DNA of 64,000 nucleotides from CAMLQK01 sp035478775. Its GTDB lineage: Bacteria; Patescibacteriota; Saccharimonadia; Saccharimonadales; UBA4665. Shown in pieces: positions 1-8,635 of this stretch; the first letter of the stretch is position 1; each line of letters opens with the position of its first letter. Under the pieces are notes generated by a model. It was given only the letters and a program-made list of their open reading frames with translations. It made no database searches and had not been told where the DNA came from. The stretch lies in the NCBI GenBank assembly GCA_035478775.1, contig DATIJG010000007.1, forward strand, positions 23,570 to 87,569, written 5' to 3'. The translations under genes were made by a program, and so were the position numbers.

Positions 1-886
1 TCGCACCCGTAATGTCATTTCCGACCCCTGCGCCGCCGCGGATGGTCGCAGCCGTAGGGGAAGCACTGTCGTTGCCGAGAACAATTTGGTTATTCGCGGT
101 GTCCACGGTAAAAGTGTTTTGGCTGGCGGCATTTTTTACCTGCAAAGCAGTTGATGAGTTGGCCGCCGCTTGCAAATGCAATGCCGCACCGGCAGTGAGG
201 GTTGTTCCAGATTGACTGAGTAACGAACCTTGGACACTACTTGACGAATTGAACATCGCCAACTGTCCAGCCTGGCCACTGCCAGCAAGGCCGCCGCCAC
301 CTGCCGCAGCCGACGTATTAGTTATTATATTGGTCGTATAGTTGTTCGTCAGCGAACCCGGGCCAGCGGCTCCTTGTAAATATACGAACCCTGTTCCGTC
401 GTAGTATCCGAGCTGGTTTCTGGCTTGGTCGTAGTAAAGCTGCCCAGCGGTAGGGTTGACCGGTTGCGTTGACGGCTGCAAGGCAATCACACTATCGACA
501 GCCAAGTTCCCATTAACCGTCAAAGTGTCCGCAGCTTGCGAGACATGTGTAAGCTGCCGGTCTAAAGCAGAAAGCGACGTCGTTTGCGGCTTAAGACGCG
601 AACTTGCATTGGCGTTTTGCGAGCCAGCGCCCGACGCCCGCTTATTCGCGTTAAAACGAAGAGTTAGCATAACCGCTACAATAATTCCTGCGACAATCAA
701 TATAAGGCCAACAATCCTACCGATTGTAAACCGTTTTGGAGCACGATTTTTGGGCAGCGGCGGGTTATCGTTTAGGTTATTTGGGCTCACCAAAGGAGAC
801 TGATTGGAAGGCGAGTCTAGCGTATCTAAAGACTCTCGATCGGTCTGATTTATGCCTGAAGTTGTTGGCTGTAACGGGCCATCCAT
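1..886 (-). CDS. Membrane-anchored surface protein with tail-fibre-like repeats (3' end outside window)
   Basis: The reading frame enters the window from its left edge, so the C-terminus is missing; about 295 codons are visible from the ATG at 886. The first ~48 residues are polar and proline/asparagine-rich, followed by a basic patch (KNRAPKRFTIGR) and one membrane helix at about residues 55-75, which suggests a cytoplasmic N-terminus with the rest outside. The outer part carries motifs such as NPTAGQLYYDQARNQLGYYD and short G/S/A/T-rich segments (TLTAGAALHLQ, NTFTVDTANNQIVLG) like those of phage tail fibres and long surface proteins of CPR bacteria. The leader contains a GGGCAA/TTGCCC hairpin. 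I infer an adhesin or surface fibre; no enzymatic motif is visible. Confidence 0.75.
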   Translation of the reverse strand, partial: MDGPLQPTTSGINQTDRESLDTLDSPSNQSPLVSPNNLNDNPPLPKNRAPKRFTIGRIVGLILIVAGIIVAVMLTLRFNANKRASGAGSQNANASSRLKPQTTSLSALDRQLTHVSQAADTLTVNGNLAVDSVIALQPSTQPVNPTAGQLYYDQARNQLGYYDGTGFVYLQGAAGPGSLTNNYTTNIITNTSAAAGGGGLAGSGQAGQLAMFNSSSSVQGSLLSQSGTTLTAGAALHLQAAANSSTALQVKNAASQNTFTVDTANNQIVLGNDSASPTAATIRGGAGVGNDITGA

Positions 887-1027
887 CTGTTTTATTTTCC
901 CAAAAATGTAATTACCCTTGGGGCAATGCATTTTGGCGTTGCCCTTTAGCGTGTCTAGCTCTCACCTATAAAACGTACTATTACAACTATAGCAATACGC
1001 CGGTAAGGTTACAACCAGCTTATGGTT

Positions 1028-1879
1028 TTAGCTGAATAAAACGCCGTACGCGGCCACAATCGTAATAATTAGTACGCCGATTGCTGCAACTATAACATCG
1101 ACCAGCCCTTTGCGGAGTGCCGATTGCGCCAGCGGGTTGCGCCCGATGGATATCACTTGGTTTCTGATTGCAGCGTATAGCATAGTTGTTATCGCGGCAA
1201 AACCAAGAATTAGGGCACACGCTCCGAGTAGCACCCGTAGCGGCGACACCTGTTTGCCGGTAATGCTATTAGCGACAGACTGCAGAAAAGGCGGCAAAAT
1301 TGATGCAATAGCCGTTTCGGAAGTGCTGGCAGAGTAGTAGCTAACGTTCACCGTAATGGGCAGCAAGCCAACCTTGACGAATATTTTTTGCCCGTTTGTT
1401 GCAGTAAAGGCCTTGGTAACAGTTTTTACAGAACTTAAATCTGCTTGCGCCGTGCCGACTATTTCAGAGGCAGCTGTCGCCTTCATGCCAATGCCGCTGA
1501 CCGGCGAAGAGGTGATTTTGTCGCCGATACGTACCGGCCCGCTAGCATCACTCACAAACGCATCAACCGTGCCGCCAACAGCAACTTGCACGCTGCCGTG
1601 TTCGCCGGTCGATAGTTCAATAAGCGGGCTGTTGGCGGCGACTCCTACCAACGTGGCTGCAGTGCTGTTTGAAGCAGGTACTGCAAGGCCAGATTTAGCT
1701 GCTGCAAGGCTCATAAGCGTGCCTTGCGCAATGTCACTATTATCTGTTTGGTACGACTGGGAAATGGCACTCGAAGAAGCTGCGTGAGCGACACTACAGG
1801 AGAGGTTTAATAGTAACACCAAATAAAGAATCAGCACGGCGGGCGCACTTATGATCGACAATCTTTTACCTAGTTTCAT
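1028..1879 (-). CDS. Exported membrane protein with G2-peptidase-like segment
   Basis: This 283-residue protein starts with a clear signal peptide (residues ~8-33, ending AHAA). The middle contains GVAANSPLIEL and a segment GDKITSSPVSGIGMKA, similar in feel to the autoproteolytic chaperone (peptidase G2) segments of phage-type fibres and found in many CPR exported proteins; that match is from memory. The C-terminus has two membrane helices (about 213-236 and 258-281). It lies just upstream of, and in the same direction as, the fibre-like protein at the left edge with a 141-bp gap, so the two may act together at the cell surface. Function unknown. Confidence 0.7.
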   Translation of the reverse strand: MKLGKRLSIISAPAVLILYLVLLLNLSCSVAHAASSSAISQSYQTDNSDIAQGTLMSLAAAKSGLAVPASNSTAATLVGVAANSPLIELSTGEHGSVQVAVGGTVDAFVSDASGPVRIGDKITSSPVSGIGMKATAASEIVGTAQADLSSVKTVTKAFTATNGQKIFVKVGLLPITVNVSYYSASTSETAIASILPPFLQSVANSITGKQVSPLRVLLGACALILGFAAITTMLYAAIRNQVISIGRNPLAQSALRKGLVDVIVAAIGVLIITIVAAYGVLFS

Positions 1880-2043
1880 TACCAGTCTGCTTGCATTACA
1901 GCGCCTTATGCATTAAAAAACGATTATGGTTTAATAATAGCATTGCCGGGCGGTAAATACTACGAAGCCTCGGCTGCTAGCGATTCCGAAGCCGCCAGCA
2001 ATTCGTAATAATTCACATACCGCCAGTTTGTAATTTAGTACCG

Positions 2044-2049
2044 TATAAT
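2044..2049 (+). promoter_or_regulatory. -10 box of the response regulator gene (leaderless)
   Basis: A perfect TATAAT ends 7 nt before the ATG at 2057, so transcription would start at or next to the start codon; no Shine-Dalgarno sequence is present. Confidence 0.7.
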
Positions 2050-2056
2050 AGTTGCT

Positions 2057-2740
2057 ATGCGCTTACTAATTATTGAAGATGAAGCCCGCATCGCGGCAGC
2101 GCTAAAAAGAGCACTTGAGCTGCAACATTATGCTGTAGACGTTATTGGTGATGCTGACAGTGGTTTGGCCGCCGCTATTGACCCAGACTACGACCTAGTG
2201 ATACTTGACCGCATGCTGCCCGGTAGCATGGATGGCGTTGCCATATGCCAACAAGTCCGACAACAAGGCGTTGCTACGCCAATCATTATGCTCACTGCGC
2301 TTGGCGAAGTTGACGACCGTGTAGATGGCTTGCAGGCCGGTGCCGATGACTACCTCCAAAAGCCATTTGCTATGAAAGAATTGATTGCCCGTGTGCAAAC
2401 ATTATTGCGCCGGCCGCGCCACACACTCGGAACAACTCTTATGGCCGACGACCTTGCATATGACCCTGTTACATTTGCCGTAACCCGTGGCGGCAAGCTG
2501 TTAACGCTATCCGCAAAAGAGGTCAAGCTGCTGGAATACCTGTTATATAATCAGGGGCAAGTACTAAGTAAGGACAAAATTATCAGCCACGTATGGAACG
2601 ACGACACCATTATCGTGCCGAACACGGTCGAGGTTTACATGGGCTACCTGCGCCGCAAGGTTGATACCGCATTTCCCGATAAACCGCCGCTTATCCATAC
2701 CGTGCGTGGCTTTGGCTACCGTTTGGGAGTAAACAAATAA
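2057..2740 (+). CDS. OmpR/PhoB-type response regulator
   Basis: This 227-residue protein has a receiver domain (residues 1-~120) with the acidic pair E7/D8, phosphoacceptor D51 in VILDRMLPG, the T80 region and conserved K102 in QKPF, followed by a winged-helix DNA-binding domain (~130-225) ending in the usual VRGFGYRLG. It would be phosphorylated by the histidine kinase encoded next, whose ATG overlaps its stop codon (TAATG), so the pair is translated together. Target genes are not evident; the electron-transfer operon directly downstream is one candidate. Family assignment is firm, signal unknown. Confidence 0.97.
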   Translation: MRLLIIEDEARIAAALKRALELQHYAVDVIGDADSGLAAAIDPDYDLVILDRMLPGSMDGVAICQQVRQQGVATPIIMLTALGEVDDRVDGLQAGADDYLQKPFAMKELIARVQTLLRRPRHTLGTTLMADDLAYDPVTFAVTRGGKLLTLSAKEVKLLEYLLYNQGQVLSKDKIISHVWNDDTIIVPNTVEVYMGYLRRKVDTAFPDKPPLIHTVRGFGYRLGVNK

Positions 2741-3738
2741 TGTTTCGCTCGGCGACCTTCAAACTCACATTATGGTATGTGCTGCTGGCTGCTAGCCTAT
2801 GCCTACTCTTTAGCGCCGTTATCTATCACTTGTCAACCGACGAGCTGGGCGAAGCGTTAAACCATCAATATAACAGCTTTGTAGATAACGACCGTGACCG
2901 TGACAACATTCCATTGCCTCAAGCTGACATACAACGACACGGCCAGCATTTATTTGGTGAACTTGTGTGGTTTAACATCGTAGTCATTGCCGGTTCTAGC
3001 ATCGCCGGCTACTTTTTAGCACGCCGTACACTACGGCCAATTAAGCAAGCGCATCAAGCACAAATACGTTTTACGGCCGAAGCCAGCCACGAATTGCGCA
3101 CGCCGCTCGCCGCCATGCGGGCAGATACCGAAGTTGCACTTATGGAAAAAGGATTGCCAGCCAGAGCAAAGCGTACGCTAGAGGGCAACCTGCACGATAT
3201 CGAACGGCTCGAACAACTTACCGGCCACTTGCTGGATATTGCCCGTTACCAAAACAAAACTACCGAGCTGAGATTACTCGACCTGGATGAAATCGTGCGG
3301 GATGCAGCAGCCCGGCTTAACCGCACCGCGGTCGCACAAGAAAAAAATATCCGCATCAAGCAAGATATTCGTCCTGTACAAGTCATGGGTGAACACGAGG
3401 GTTTACAGCAGCTTGTTACCATCGTGTTGGACAATGCAATTAAATATAGCCATGAAAAGGGCGGCATAGCCGTATCATTGCACCACAACGAAACAGCGGC
3501 GACGATCACCATACAAGATGACGGCATCGGCATACCCGGCAGTGATGTGCCGCATGTATTTGAGCGTTTTTACCGTTCGGGTAATACCCGGCTAGACAAA
3601 AAGGCACCCACTGGTTACGGGCTGGGGTTACCTTTGGCCCAAGAGATTGCCCATGCCCACGGCGGCACCATCCATATTCATAGCCAAGAAAACGTTGGCA
3701 CTACCGTCCGTATTACGCTACCTCTTACCCGCGAATAG
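2740..3738 (+). CDS. Membrane sensor histidine kinase
   Basis: The 332-residue protein has two membrane helices (about 7-29 and 77-93) flanking a sensor loop of under 50 residues, then very little HAMP-like linker. The dimerisation domain holds H117 in ASHELRTPLAAMR; the ATPase domain shows the N box DNAIKYS (N232), the G1 box DDGIGIP (260-266) and the G2 box GYGLGLPLA (292-300). It is the partner of the overlapping response regulator. The very small outer loop suggests that it senses a membrane-associated cue or partner protein and not a bulky ligand; that is inference. Confidence 0.96.
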   Translation: MFRSATFKLTLWYVLLAASLCLLFSAVIYHLSTDELGEALNHQYNSFVDNDRDRDNIPLPQADIQRHGQHLFGELVWFNIVVIAGSSIAGYFLARRTLRPIKQAHQAQIRFTAEASHELRTPLAAMRADTEVALMEKGLPARAKRTLEGNLHDIERLEQLTGHLLDIARYQNKTTELRLLDLDEIVRDAAARLNRTAVAQEKNIRIKQDIRPVQVMGEHEGLQQLVTIVLDNAIKYSHEKGGIAVSLHHNETAATITIQDDGIGIPGSDVPHVFERFYRSGNTRLDKKAPTGYGLGLPLAQEIAHAHGGTIHIHSQENVGTTVRITLPLTRE

Positions 3739-3763
3739 TAAGCAAATATACAGGGTCACGCCG

Positions 3764-3769
3764 TATAGT
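3764..3769 (+). promoter_or_regulatory. -10 box of the FMN-binding protein gene (leaderless)
   Basis: TATAGT ends 7 nt before the ATG at 3777. It argues for the start at 3777 over an in-frame GTG at 3771, and for a promoter separate from that of the two-component genes. Confidence 0.6.
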
Positions 3770-3776
3770 TGTGCCT

Positions 3777-4277
3777 ATGAAGAAATTTGTCATCGGCATT
3801 TTTATACTTGGAGTACTCGTCATATACAGTGTCCATATTCGCCAGGAACAGCCAAAAATCAGCGCGCCTAGCTCTTTAACGACCAGCAATAGCCCAACAG
3901 CGACTACCAGCGGCTCCGGCACACCACCGGCCAACAATAGTTCGGGCAGTAGCGCCACGGCCCCAGGCGGCACTAGTGGCACACAGGGCGCTAGCGGCTA
4001 TAAGAACGGCTCCTACACCGGCAGTGTTGCCGATGCATATTATGGCAATGTGCAGGTGAGGGCAACGATTAGCAGCGGCCAAATTACGAGCGTTACCTTT
4101 CTGCAATATCCGCACACTCATTCAACTTCGGTGTACATTAACCAACAGGCTATGCCGTATTTGCAGCAAGAAGCCATTAAAGCACAGGGATCGAACGTTA
4201 ATATAGTGAGCGGCGCTACCTACACCAGCCAGGCGTTTATCCAGTCGCTGGGCAGCGCACTTTCACAGGCCGCATAA
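3777..4277 (+). CDS. Exported FMN-binding domain protein (flavinylated electron carrier)
   Basis: The 166-residue protein has an N-terminal membrane anchor (about residues 3-20), a long Ser/Thr/Gly-rich linker (~30-73), then one FMN_bind domain. The domain ends with VSGATYTSQ, the SGAT motif to which ApbE attaches FMN through a phosphoester to threonine in NqrC, RnfG and related proteins; here the acceptor would be Thr148. The ApbE gene follows after 6 nt and a NqrB/RnfD-FNR fusion after that. It probably passes electrons from the membrane to an outside acceptor, or back. The linker would let the flavin head move through the cell wall. Confidence 0.9.
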   Translation: MKKFVIGIFILGVLVIYSVHIRQEQPKISAPSSLTTSNSPTATTSGSGTPPANNSSGSSATAPGGTSGTQGASGYKNGSYTGSVADAYYGNVQVRATISSGQITSVTFLQYPHTHSTSVYINQQAMPYLQQEAIKAQGSNVNIVSGATYTSQAFIQSLGSALSQAA

Positions 4278-4283
4278 ATTACT

Positions 4284-5021
4284 ATGAGACAAACCGAACT
4301 TATTATGGGTATGCCAATAACGGTTGAAGTAGTAGACAGCGAAGATCCGCGGCTGCTAGCTGATGTGTTTGGGTTCTTCCGGAATGTGGATAGCCGGTAC
4401 AGCACCTATAAAGTGGATAGCGAAATCAGCCGTATCAATAACGGCCTTCCTGAGGCTGAATGGACCACAGAAATGCACAGCGTGCTGCATTTATGCGACA
4501 TTACCAAGCAGCAGACAAACGGTTACTTTGATATCGGGCATAATGGCAAACTTGACCCATCAGGTTTGGTCAAAGGCTGGGCAATTTGGCAGGCTGCTAA
4601 GAGGCTGCACAAGCATGGCGTACAAAATTTTTACATCGAAGCTGGCGGCGACATACAAACAAGCGGCAAAAATGCTAGACAGCAACCGTGGACAGTCGGT
4701 ATCCGCAATCCATTTAACCGTGACGAAATTATCAAGGTGCTCCGTGTAAAAAACAAAGGCGTCGCAACATCTGGAACATATATTCGCGGCCAGCATATTT
4801 ATAACCCACACCAGCCTGACGCACCACTCACTGAGGTACAAAGCCTGACCGTTGTCGGCGAGAATATCTACGAAGCTGACCGCTTTGCGACCGCAGCATT
4901 TGCCATGGGCAAAGATGGCATACATTTTATTGAACGCAAGGATGGCCTAGAAGGCTATATGGTAGACGGTAGAGGTATTGCGACGTTCACGAGTGGTTTT
5001 CAGGAGTATGCTTGTGCGTAA
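4284..5021 (+). CDS. apbE: FAD:protein FMN transferase
   Basis: This 245-residue protein matches the ApbE family: MGMPITVEV near the N-terminus, SRINNG, the flavin-binding GGDIQTSGKN, and ATSGTY followed by HIYNPHQPD near the C-terminus, which carries the Mg2+/FAD-binding residues. It transfers FMN from FAD to the threonine of the SGAT motif in the FMN-binding protein encoded just upstream. It lacks an obvious signal peptide, so it may act at the inner face or on the unfolded substrate, or rely on a cryptic export signal. It is shorter than typical ApbE (~300 residues). The downstream gene overlaps its 3' end. Confidence 0.95.
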   Translation: MRQTELIMGMPITVEVVDSEDPRLLADVFGFFRNVDSRYSTYKVDSEISRINNGLPEAEWTTEMHSVLHLCDITKQQTNGYFDIGHNGKLDPSGLVKGWAIWQAAKRLHKHGVQNFYIEAGGDIQTSGKNARQQPWTVGIRNPFNRDEIIKVLRVKNKGVATSGTYIRGQHIYNPHQPDAPLTEVQSLTVVGENIYEADRFATAAFAMGKDGIHFIERKDGLEGYMVDGRGIATFTSGFQEYACA

Positions 5022-6537
5022 GGCCATCGATGACTTCTTAAACAAAACCACCATGTACCGGCTGCTTATTTATTACTTGGGCAGCTTGCTGGCGGTGGCG
5101 TTTGTGGTTGGCCTGTTCGGCAATCTGGGCTTTAGCCCTGTGGCGCTGCTGGTCTCGGCGGCTATTCTGCTTGCTGCTTGCTGGGTTAGTAACCGTATAT
5201 TTGCTTTTATCTTTCACACGCCTGTCAACCACGAATCGTCGTTCATCACCGCGCTGATATTAGCACTGCTTATTACGCCAAGGTTTGGCTTATACGACAT
5301 GACGTTTTTGGTGGCGGCGTCCGGCCTTGCTATGGCTTCCAAATATATTCTGACTATTACTGACGTCCACATCTTTAACCCTGCGGCACTGGCCATCGCC
5401 ATAACGGCGTTCGGCCCGCGGCAAAGCGCCAGTTGGTGGATTGGCACGGCCGTTATGCTGCCGTTCGTGCTTGCTGGCGGTGTGCTGGTAATACGAAAAA
5501 TCAGGCGCGAACAGATGGCAATAAGCTTCTTGATTACTGCGTTTGCCGCTACAGCTTTGTTTACCTGGTTTGGCCATGGCAATATGCTAACGACCATAAA
5601 ACAAACCGCACTTACGTCGCCGGTCTTCTTTCTCGGATTCGTGATGCTTACTGAACCGCTTACTTCGCCAGGCACCAAAGGTAAACGAGCATGGTTTGGC
5701 GTACTGGTTGGGTTGTTAGTGCCGCCACAGGTACATCTCGGGAGTTTTTACACGTCGCCTGAGCTAGCGCTCATAATTGGGAATATCTTTGCCTACATTG
5801 TTGATCCACGTGTGCGACTTTTCCCAGTGCTGACGCAGAAGCTCCGAATCGCAGCTAATAGCGTTGATTTTGTGTTTGACCCTGGTAAGCGCCTAGCGTA
5901 TCAGCCAGGCCAATATATGGAATGGACGCTACCGCATAGCCACATCGATAACCGGGGCAACCGGCGTTATTTCACACTCGCTTCTTCTCCTACCGAGCCG
6001 ACCCTGCGCTTGGGTATAAAGTTTTACGAACCAAGTAGCAGCTATAAAAAGGCTATGTTAGATATGACCAGCAGAACGGAAATTGTAGCCGCGCAAGTTG
6101 CCGGAGACTTTGTGTTGCCAAAAAACCGGAAGCGAAAGCTTGTATTTATAGCGGGCGGCATTGGCGTCACACCGTTCCGCAGCATGGTTAAATACCTGAT
6201 AGACCAACATGAGCAGCGTGACATTATTATGTTGTACGCTGCAAAAGATGCGCAGGATATCGCGTACGCAGACGTATTTGAACAGGCGAGGCGAGAACTC
6301 GGCATTCCGACCACGTATGTTTTGGCAAGGCCAAACCCCACACAGCCGCTCAATGCGTATCAACGTGAAGGCTACATTGATGGCGGCGTCATACGTGCAG
6401 CCGTGCCCGATTATCGTGGCCGCATGTTCTACATTTCTGGAAGTCACCAGATGGTTGTTGCCATACAAGACACACTAAATAATCTAGGGGTACCGAAAAG
6501 CCATATTAAAGTAGATTATTTCCCCGGCTACGCCTAA
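5014..6537 (+). CDS. NqrB/RnfD-like membrane protein fused to ferredoxin-NADP reductase domain
   Basis: About 507 residues. The first ~260 residues form a multi-helix membrane domain resembling NqrB/RnfD/DUF RnfABCDGE-type subunits; the rest is an FNR-type flavoprotein with YQPGQYMEW and RYFTLASSP (FAD site) and the NAD(P)-binding LVFIAGGIGVTPFRSM. The start is set by AGGAG at 5002-5006: only the GTG at 5014 has proper spacing (7 nt), while the ATG at 5008 is 1 nt away. Together with the FMN-binding protein and ApbE this would take electrons from NAD(P)H in the cytosol through membrane-bound flavin to the outer flavin carrier: a minimal single-chain version of Nqr/Rnf-type transport. Confidence 0.9.
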   Translation: MRKAIDDFLNKTTMYRLLIYYLGSLLAVAFVVGLFGNLGFSPVALLVSAAILLAACWVSNRIFAFIFHTPVNHESSFITALILALLITPRFGLYDMTFLVAASGLAMASKYILTITDVHIFNPAALAIAITAFGPRQSASWWIGTAVMLPFVLAGGVLVIRKIRREQMAISFLITAFAATALFTWFGHGNMLTTIKQTALTSPVFFLGFVMLTEPLTSPGTKGKRAWFGVLVGLLVPPQVHLGSFYTSPELALIIGNIFAYIVDPRVRLFPVLTQKLRIAANSVDFVFDPGKRLAYQPGQYMEWTLPHSHIDNRGNRRYFTLASSPTEPTLRLGIKFYEPSSSYKKAMLDMTSRTEIVAAQVAGDFVLPKNRKRKLVFIAGGIGVTPFRSMVKYLIDQHEQRDIIMLYAAKDAQDIAYADVFEQARRELGIPTTYVLARPNPTQPLNAYQREGYIDGGVIRAAVPDYRGRMFYISGSHQMVVAIQDTLNNLGVPKSHIKVDYFPGYA

Positions 6538-6549
6538 ATTCACATACGG

Positions 6550-7110
6550 CTAGCGGCGCTTTTGTGTTTTACCTTTAACCCGTCCGGAGTGATAAAAACC
6601 GAGTATTGCTAATACAGAGAGCACAACGCCGGCAGCGAGTGCGCCGAGTGCTGCCATGTAAGCAACGGTTGCCATTGTGTCGAAGGCGTAAGCGTTTAGG
6701 AGCAAGCCCCGCAACGTTTCCCCTTGGAAAACAGTTTGCACTTGTTTGGCGAGTACAGTGTTTGTCGGGTCAGCCATTGCTTTGGCGCTGAGCTGTGCAT
6801 AAGTTTCACCGCCGCCAATCTTTTCTAGGTGTACCGCAATAAAGTCATTAGCCCAGACTTTTGCTTGGGCACCAGTCGTTAACTGCTGGCCGGCATATTT
6901 GCTCATAGCCTGGCTATTAACAACAGGCAACGTTGTTAATGCGCTCGATCCGTTTGGAGGGAAGTAAATCTTTTCTGCCGATAATTGGTTAACGACCTGC
7001 GTATGTACAAAATTATGTGCATAAAACAGCGCGCACGAAGCAGCGATAAGGACAATTGCTACGAGTAACCCCGTAGACGATATGAGTTTATCTAGTGTGC
7101 TGCGGTTCAT
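6550..7110 (-). CDS. Two-helix membrane protein of unknown function
   Basis: The 186-residue protein has membrane helices at about 10-30 and 143-170 with an outside region between them containing FIAVHLEKIGGGETYAQ and GETLRGLLLNAYAF, a pattern I associate with conserved actinobacterial and CPR membrane proteins of unknown role. The C-terminus is basic (GRVKGKTQKRR) and cytoplasmic. Unlike many neighbours it has a good ribosome site, AGGAG about 9 nt before the ATG. It is convergent with the electron-transfer operon, 12 bp away. Confidence 0.75.
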   Translation of the reverse strand: MNRSTLDKLISSTGLLVAIVLIAASCALFYAHNFVHTQVVNQLSAEKIYFPPNGSSALTTLPVVNSQAMSKYAGQQLTTGAQAKVWANDFIAVHLEKIGGGETYAQLSAKAMADPTNTVLAKQVQTVFQGETLRGLLLNAYAFDTMATVAYMAALGALAAGVVLSVLAILGFYHSGRVKGKTQKRR

Positions 7111-7334
7111 TTTTTTGGCTCCTTTTTTTGGGCTTTTGTTAAATACAATTTTTCATTCAGCATTGTTAGCTTTATTTTATGATGCTTACGCTTAACTATA
7201 TATTACACTATTCACGGCTTACCCAATGAAATAGTCTTGCTGTTCGCTGCCAGTATTTTCGTGCCCAGGCCAATTTTATATGCCCGCGTAAGTCGGCAGT
7301 CATGCCATAAGCATAGTGGGCGGGGTGGCCTAGG

Positions 7335-7354
7335 ACTGTGACCGCCGTCACAGT
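7335..7354 (+). promoter_or_regulatory. CRP-type operator upstream of the VKOR gene
   Basis: A perfect inverted repeat ACTGTGAC-CGCC-GTCACAGT contains the textbook CRP consensus TGTGA-N6-TCACA at 7337-7352. Its centre (7344.5) lies about 41-42 bp before the transcription start predicted from the -10 box at 7375-7380, the position of a class II activator site. A Crp/Fnr family regulator is encoded 0.6 kb downstream. Confidence 0.75.
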
Positions 7355-7374
7355 GCAGTCCCGCCATATCCATA

Positions 7375-7380
7375 TATAAT
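7375..7380 (+). promoter_or_regulatory. -10 box of the VKOR gene (leaderless)
   Basis: TATAAT ends 6 nt before the ATG at 7387. There is no clear -35 element, as expected where an activator bound at the CRP-type site would replace it. Confidence 0.7.
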
Positions 7381-7386
7381 TGGCCC

Positions 7387-7956
7387 ATGATAAAACAACG
7401 AACAATCTATGGCCTCATAACTGCCGGTGGTGTCGCCGGCCTGACCGCTTCGTTTTTAGAAACCCTTGAATATCAGGAAATACTTAAGAACTCCCACGCG
7501 CAACTCGTGTGTAATCTCAATAGCGTTTTTAGCTGCGGCAATGTTCTAAACTCGTGGCAAAGCAAAATCTTTGGGTTTCCGAATAGCATGCTGTGTATGG
7601 TGTTTTTCACCCTCATGCTCAGCAGTGGGGTGGTCGGCCTGACGGGTGGCATACTTGCACCAAAATTCCGGCTCTGGCTGCACGGCATCGCCACATTCTT
7701 CTTAGGTTTTGCCTTATGGTTTATGTGGGAGAGCACTTTTCGGGTGCGCGCCCTTTGTATCCTTTGCGTTTTCTGCTTTGCAGGGCTACTAACGATCAAC
7801 TGGGGGTGGCTAAGGACGAACGCCGAAATTCTGCCTATCGGTGAGCAGGGCCGCAAACGGCTTTATAAAGCGATTCACCAAGGGGCAGATACCTTCGCTT
7901 GGGTAGTGCTCGCGCTGCTTATCGCTTTTGTGATGCTCCTCAAGTTTTCTAAATAA
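7387..7956 (+). CDS. Vitamin K epoxide reductase (VKOR) family protein
   Basis: This 189-residue protein has four or five membrane helices and the cysteine pattern of bacterial VKOR: loop cysteines C42 and C50 (VCNLNSVFSCG) followed by FGFPNS, and the active-site pair C124/C127 in CILC. Bacterial VKOR reoxidises a DsbA-like thioredoxin using quinone, taking the place of DsbB. No DsbA partner is visible close by. The gene has its own leaderless promoter with a consensus CRP-type site, so it is probably activated by the nearby Crp/Fnr regulator. It is convergent with that gene. Confidence 0.93.
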   Translation: MIKQRTIYGLITAGGVAGLTASFLETLEYQEILKNSHAQLVCNLNSVFSCGNVLNSWQSKIFGFPNSMLCMVFFTLMLSSGVVGLTGGILAPKFRLWLHGIATFFLGFALWFMWESTFRVRALCILCVFCFAGLLTINWGWLRTNAEILPIGEQGRKRLYKAIHQGADTFAWVVLALLIAFVMLLKFSK

Positions 7957-7980
7957 TCTGGAGGGTAGGGCCGCAGTTAG

Positions 7981-8625
7981 TTACAAACTGGTGCCGAGCT
8001 GTGCTTCCAACTCCGCAGTGCTTTTGACCAACATCCCATCGCGGCGCGTTTCGATAAGACCTGCCGCCTTCATACCCTGCAGTAAACGGCTGACGGTTTC
8101 GCGCGCTAGGCCAGAGTGCTTGGCAAGGTCGCTCTCGGTTAGATGCACATGGATAGTGCCGTTAGGCTGTCGCTCCCCAAACCGGGAGGTAACATTCAAA
8201 AGTTCAAAGATAAGGCGAGTCTGGGCATCTCCGCCCATAAGATGCGCCATGCGCCGAAGTACACCATCTACGCCACGATAAACTCGAGCCAGGAGGTCGA
8301 AAAGTACGTCCGGGTTTTCATGGAGAAAGTGCACGACGTCTGCTTTCGGCGCAGCATGCACTTTTGTTTTAAGGCTTGCCTCAAAGAAATAGTGATTCTT
8401 GACCTCATTGATTGCCGAAGACATTGGAAAGAATGCGCCAGGTTTGAAGACGTTAACGACCACTTCGTTACCGTTTGGGGCAATGTCGTACTGGCTCACC
8501 CAGCCTTCGATAATATAAAAGACAGAATCGATTGGCTCCTCGGCGTGCAGAAGTAATGCGCGCTTGTCATAGGCTTGAGCGGGGTATTGCCCAAAAAATG
8601 CTGCGACTTTTGCTTCGATATCCAT
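7981..8625 (-). CDS. Crp/Fnr family transcription regulator
   Basis: With the ATG at 8625 the protein is 214 residues. It has an N-terminal cyclic-nucleotide-binding-like domain (about 15-130) and a C-terminal winged helix with the recognition segment ESDLAKHSGLARETVSRLL. No cysteine cluster of the FNR iron-sulfur type is visible. A TGGTATAAT extended -10 (minus strand of 8636-8644) sits 10 nt upstream of this ATG, supporting it over the in-frame start 123 nt upstream. The recognition-helix pattern E-T-V-S-R is close to E. coli CRP (R-E-T-V-G-R), which fits the consensus TGTGA-N6-TCACA site before the VKOR gene. Ligand unknown. Confidence 0.92.
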   Translation of the reverse strand: MDIEAKVAAFFGQYPAQAYDKRALLLHAEEPIDSVFYIIEGWVSQYDIAPNGNEVVVNVFKPGAFFPMSSAINEVKNHYFFEASLKTKVHAAPKADVVHFLHENPDVLFDLLARVYRGVDGVLRRMAHLMGGDAQTRLIFELLNVTSRFGERQPNGTIHVHLTESDLAKHSGLARETVSRLLQGMKAAGLIETRRDGMLVKSTAELEAQLGTSL

Positions 8626-8635
8626 GCTTACATTT

